Below are positions 61,076-64,000 of a stretch of 64,000 nucleotides of DNA, one piece after another. Source of the stretch: Lateolabrax maculatus (lineage: Eukaryota; Chordata; Actinopteri; Acropomatiformes; Lateolabracidae); the NCBI GenBank assembly GCA_031216445.1, contig CM062214.1, positions 15,592,001-15,656,000 on the forward strand. The letters run 5' to 3'. The notes under the pieces are model-generated. The model searched no databases. It worked only from the letters and a program-made list of their open reading frames with translations, and was not told where the DNA came from. Every line of letters starts with the position of its first letter. Within the stretch, counting starts at the first letter, position 1. Both the position numbers and the translations under genes were made by a program.

Positions 61076-61192
61076 TGGGATGTTCATTGAGGCAGCTCAG
61101 GTTAAGTATCTTGCACAGTGTCTGACTGGAGATATTGAACCTGGAGCCCTTGTGTACCAAGTTCAGTTCCCTAACCACAACCAGGTTGCCCC
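61076..61192 (-). mobile_element. Degraded tRNA-derived SINE fragment
   Basis: On the minus strand TGGTTGTGGTTAGGGAA (61167-61183) resembles an RNA polymerase III A box, and GGTTCAATATC (61131-61141) a decayed B box. They are followed by GTGCAAGATACTTAACCTGAG, a word typical of the teleost SINE body 'gcaagacacttaacccc'. The 77-codon minus-strand ORF here is incidental. It is not a functional tRNA gene: boxes are decayed and no cloverleaf is apparent. Confidence 0.6.
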
Positions 61193-62118
61193 TTTTGAAG
61201 GATGAGGTCTCAGGAAGAGTGGTGCTATGTATACCACACAGACAGTGATCTATTCTGTGTCTGATATCATGTTGCTCCATGTCACTGACTGATGTTACCT
61301 GCATCCCCCCGTGATGATTAGATCCATGACTGCGCCTACAGTTCCCTTATAAAATCAGTTCCTTTCTTTTAACCCACAAGACGCCAAGTCCTCTATCGGT
61401 GAGAAAAGAGCAAGCGAGTAAACAAGCGAGGGGGGAAAGAACAAGTGAAGTTATTCTAAAGGATGATATGGTTTCAGTGTGTGCTATCACTCCATCCTTG
61501 ACAAATGTTCCTCATCTGAGTTGGTGACATGCTCCAATGTATAAATGGGTTATGAGCTAGAATATAAGTTATGTAAGTCACAATGCTGTGAGACATCTGC
61601 TAAGCACATTCATATGTAATGAAACATAATGTAATAAAAATATTGGATGCAACACAGAAGATGTATTTCCCATTATAAGCATCCTTGCTCTACTTAATTG
61701 CAGCCTTCCACCTGCGTCTTGACAACAGGAATATTTCTAAAAATGGAAAGTTGTCTTTAGCCACAACGCAAAATTCATATCCACACCGTGAATAGTCTCC
61801 ACACTTGGTAGCCTTAAGAACAATTTTTAATTATTTCCTGACAATCCTCATATTAGTTTTGATGCCTAGTGTTTGCACACACACAAAAAAAGTGTGGTAT
61901 ACATATATAAATAGTGTTTCTCCAAGACAATATAACAACATTATATTATTTCTATTACCACTATAAATGTTGAGTTTTCAGCTTTAAAATTCTGTAAATG
62001 GGCAACTACTATCATTTATTATTTAATGAATAGGGAAATATTTTTATAATCTAAACTCAACTTTAATCAATTAAAACACACAAAAAAGTATTAATTAAGT
62101 GTTTTTTTTTTTCTACAG
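61193..62118. other. No gene seen
   Basis: AT-rich non-coding sequence ending in a T run that forms the acceptor of the next feature. Nothing else recognised. Confidence 0.5.
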
Positions 62119-62205
62119 ATATTCAGATATTGAGCCTGAAATTTGATTTGGTCCATGATGAGGGAAGTGAACTACTAGCCTATTGTACCTTTAATGATTT
62201 GCCTG
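62119..62205 (+). other. Best exon candidate in the window (87 nt, phase 1-1)
   Basis: A very strong acceptor (eleven T, then CTACAG) is followed by 87 bases and a very strong donor (CTG followed by GTGAGTATC). One of three frames is open throughout: after two leading bases it gives 28 codons and leaves one base, so the exon would be phase 1-1 and skippable without a frame change. The peptide is mixed in composition, contains FDLVHDEGSELL, and is not low-complexity. I do not recognise its family. No ATG-bearing partner in the right phase was found, so it may be an internal coding exon of a gene extending beyond the window, an alternative exon, or chance. Confidence 0.4.
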
Positions 62206-62615
62206 GTGAGTATCTTCAGGGGCTGTCTGTGCCACCAGCTGAGGCGTTAATACAAATATAGCAGATAATTTGTGAACTAACCTGTTTTTAAGTGGCTTTC
62301 TCCAAAAGTGTGACAGGCAGGTGGGGAAACATGGCAGAAGTAATTAGGTATTAGCTGTTACTGAACCATCCTGAGAATTCAGATTTTTTTTGGTAACACA
62401 ACTTTTAAATCAGCGGATTATGATGTTGGTATATTTCTTTTTCTTTATGGGATTTTGTATTTATTTATTTATAATACATCTATCCACCCGTTCACATCTT
62501 ACAATTCTTATAAAATTAACAACAAGTAATTCTCCAAAAAGAACATCTCGTTGAATAATCTCATTAGCTTTAGCTGTTTTCTTTTAAAAAGAAATAGTAG
62601 GGCAATTGATAAAGT
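62206..62615. other. No gene seen
   Basis: Non-coding sequence after the exon candidate, with short T runs and TTTATTTATTTATAA. Nothing recognised. Confidence 0.5.
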
Positions 62616-62970
62616 CTAAGCTCCACCTTCGCCGCCTCTCCATTTTGTAATCACAGGCAGTTTGGCAGCACAACGTAATTAGTTTGCACGCCAGATTTCC
62701 CATGAGTCCCAACCCAGCTCAAAGCCAATCCCTTCCTCATCAGCAGCCCAGAGACTAAACACCTACTTTATCTGGTTCCCCCAAGGCTGTCCATCCATGG
62801 GGAGTCAGGGTGCCCTCAAAAACATTGCCAATGAGGGCTCCAATGCCTCAGGCTGATATGGGTGAAACTTCAGATGGCAGATGGCACGGGGAAGGGAAAA
62901 TACCATATCTTTAAGGTAGAACTGCCAAACAAAAGTGGAACATCATATCCTAGAGCCTTACATCCCAGGG
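62616..62970. promoter_or_regulatory. Candidate conserved non-coding block
   Basis: Complex sequence, repeat-free, with GTAATTAGTTTGC and CCATCCATGGGG, GC content above the flanks, and no open frame. Composition-based call. Confidence 0.2.
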
Positions 62971-63405
62971 CTAAAGATTAAAGCATGAAATATATGTTCA
63001 GAGGAAGCACAAATGTCTTCATTTCAAAAACTCTAAGTGATCAAAGTGACTGATGTGTGGAGGCATGCTGCAGGGTATTTTTATGTTTTCACCAGTTGAC
63101 AATAACTGAGGAAATGTTTCACAGCTTGTTCAAATGTCATCATTGATAAACAGGACTGCTGAAGTTGAGTGTCATTTATTGCAACAGCTATCTGTCGTAG
63201 AATAAGGTAGTGCTATGCTGCATGTGCTTTGTTTTATGTCATATGTACATCAATATCACAACATGATCTTATACATCTTTGTGACTGTATTTGAATGAAA
63301 TCATCAAGGCCAGTCTTCTTTCTGTATCTTCTGTAATCAGTTCACTCATTTCATTGTAAGTATTTGTAGATGTGCATACATCTGAATTACCTCTGTCAGT
63401 CAACA
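62971..63405. other. No gene seen
   Basis: AT-rich non-coding sequence. A GTAAGTA donor word near 63356 follows an acceptor-like AATCAG by only about 15 bases, too short to be credible. Confidence 0.5.
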
Positions 63406-63745
63406 GCAAGAAGTGATCGGGCAGTTTTTAATACCACTAGGCCCATCTGGGAGAAGGACCCTTTTCATTCAACATACTTGGCTGCTTGTCGCCTCACCAT
63501 AATGGGCACGTTGAACGAGCTCTGAAGCAATAGCCAATTAAATGCCTTGAAGGGGATGCCTCGAGGCCCTGCATGAAAGGCTTCAGGTGTGAAATGCTTG
63601 TTTTTCAAGAGTGCTGCAAATGTTGGCTGCTTTCAAGTTTGCTATTGCCCTGCTGGCTTCCCCTTCCAGCCCACCCCAGCAGCCCTTCTCATGTGGAGGA
63701 GGGTAGAGGGTAGAGGTGATGGGCAAGAGAAGACCACTTAAGTAC
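63406..63745. promoter_or_regulatory. Candidate conserved non-coding block
   Basis: Complex sequence with AGCCAATTAAATGCC, CACCATAATGGG and a tandem GAGGGTA unit near 63700-63713. A 69-codon minus-strand ORF begins just beyond it and has no recognised motif. Confidence 0.2.
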
Positions 63746-64000
63746 AATTTTCTATTCAGTGTTCCAAACCTGTGCACTCTCATGTTTTTCACCGCTGCCT
63801 CGTAACAGCCAACAGAGTTTCAGATGATGCAGACAATAGCTTTTTAGCGCACAATGGAGAGAAGAGGAGAAGCTGAAGGGCAGACAGGGGGAAATATGGA
63901 TGAGACAGAAAGTCTGTGCATGAATCTAAACCAGAGGCTGCGGTGGTTGGGTGATGGCAGGGTTGGCTGGGAGGGGGCTTAAAAGGAGATGGATTGTTTG
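63746..64000. other. No gene seen
   Basis: Purine- and G-rich sequence running to the window edge. Nothing recognised. Confidence 0.5.

Noticed and set aside
61076..61192. Functional tRNA gene on the minus strand
   Set aside because: The B box is decayed (GGTTCAATATC), no cloverleaf forms by eye, and the flanking sequence is SINE-like.

Overview
The window looks like vertebrate nuclear DNA, most likely from a ray-finned (teleost) fish. It is AT-rich and non-coding, full of long microsatellites (CA, TA, GATA, TAA, homopolymers). It carries degraded copies of dispersed repeats that I recognise as typical of teleost introns and intergenic DNA: two MITE-like elements with matching terminal inverted repeats, two copies of a family ending in ATTAATnGATAATGAAAATAAT-type sequence, and a tRNA-derived SINE fragment. 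No open reading frame encodes a protein I recognise. The longest ORFs are about 100-130 codons, and most lie over simple repeats or have no splice or protein-family support. There is nothing prokaryotic here: no operons, CRISPR arrays, phage or plasmid genes.

Layout. 0-13 kb: AT-rich DNA. Its best feature is a pair of diverged copies of one ~135 bp non-coding element (about 6.50-6.63 and 7.55-7.69 kb, 1,054 bp apart), both with a PBX/HOX-like TGATTGAT core. A (GATA)n array lies at 8.4 kb and two CA arrays at 9.9-10.1 kb. 13-28 kb: islands of more complex sequence that look like conserved non-coding DNA (13.0-13.3, 15.5-15.8, 16.5-17.6, 24.2-24.8 kb), a long TA array (21.3 kb) and a 410 bp MITE (22.4 kb). 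28.9-29.4 kb: the one clear promoter-like region, a CpG island with GC boxes and a consensus splice donor at 29413/29414. 29.4-64 kb: probably intron or intergenic DNA downstream of that promoter. It holds a few exon-like intervals with good splice sites (32922-32995, 41237-41295, 41490-41561, 62119-62205), a second MITE (37.1-37.7 kb), repeat copies, and more candidate non-coding regulatory blocks.

Interpretation (inference). A gene-poor region with one CpG-island first exon and many complex non-coding blocks fits a regulatory landscape or giant first intron of a developmental or neural gene, or of a long non-coding RNA. I cannot name the gene. All 'candidate conserved block' entries rest on sequence complexity and motif content only, because conservation cannot be tested here. 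I found no convincing new biological system. The duplicated element pair, the CpG-island exon with its possible downstream exons, and the 62.1 kb exon candidate most deserve a check.
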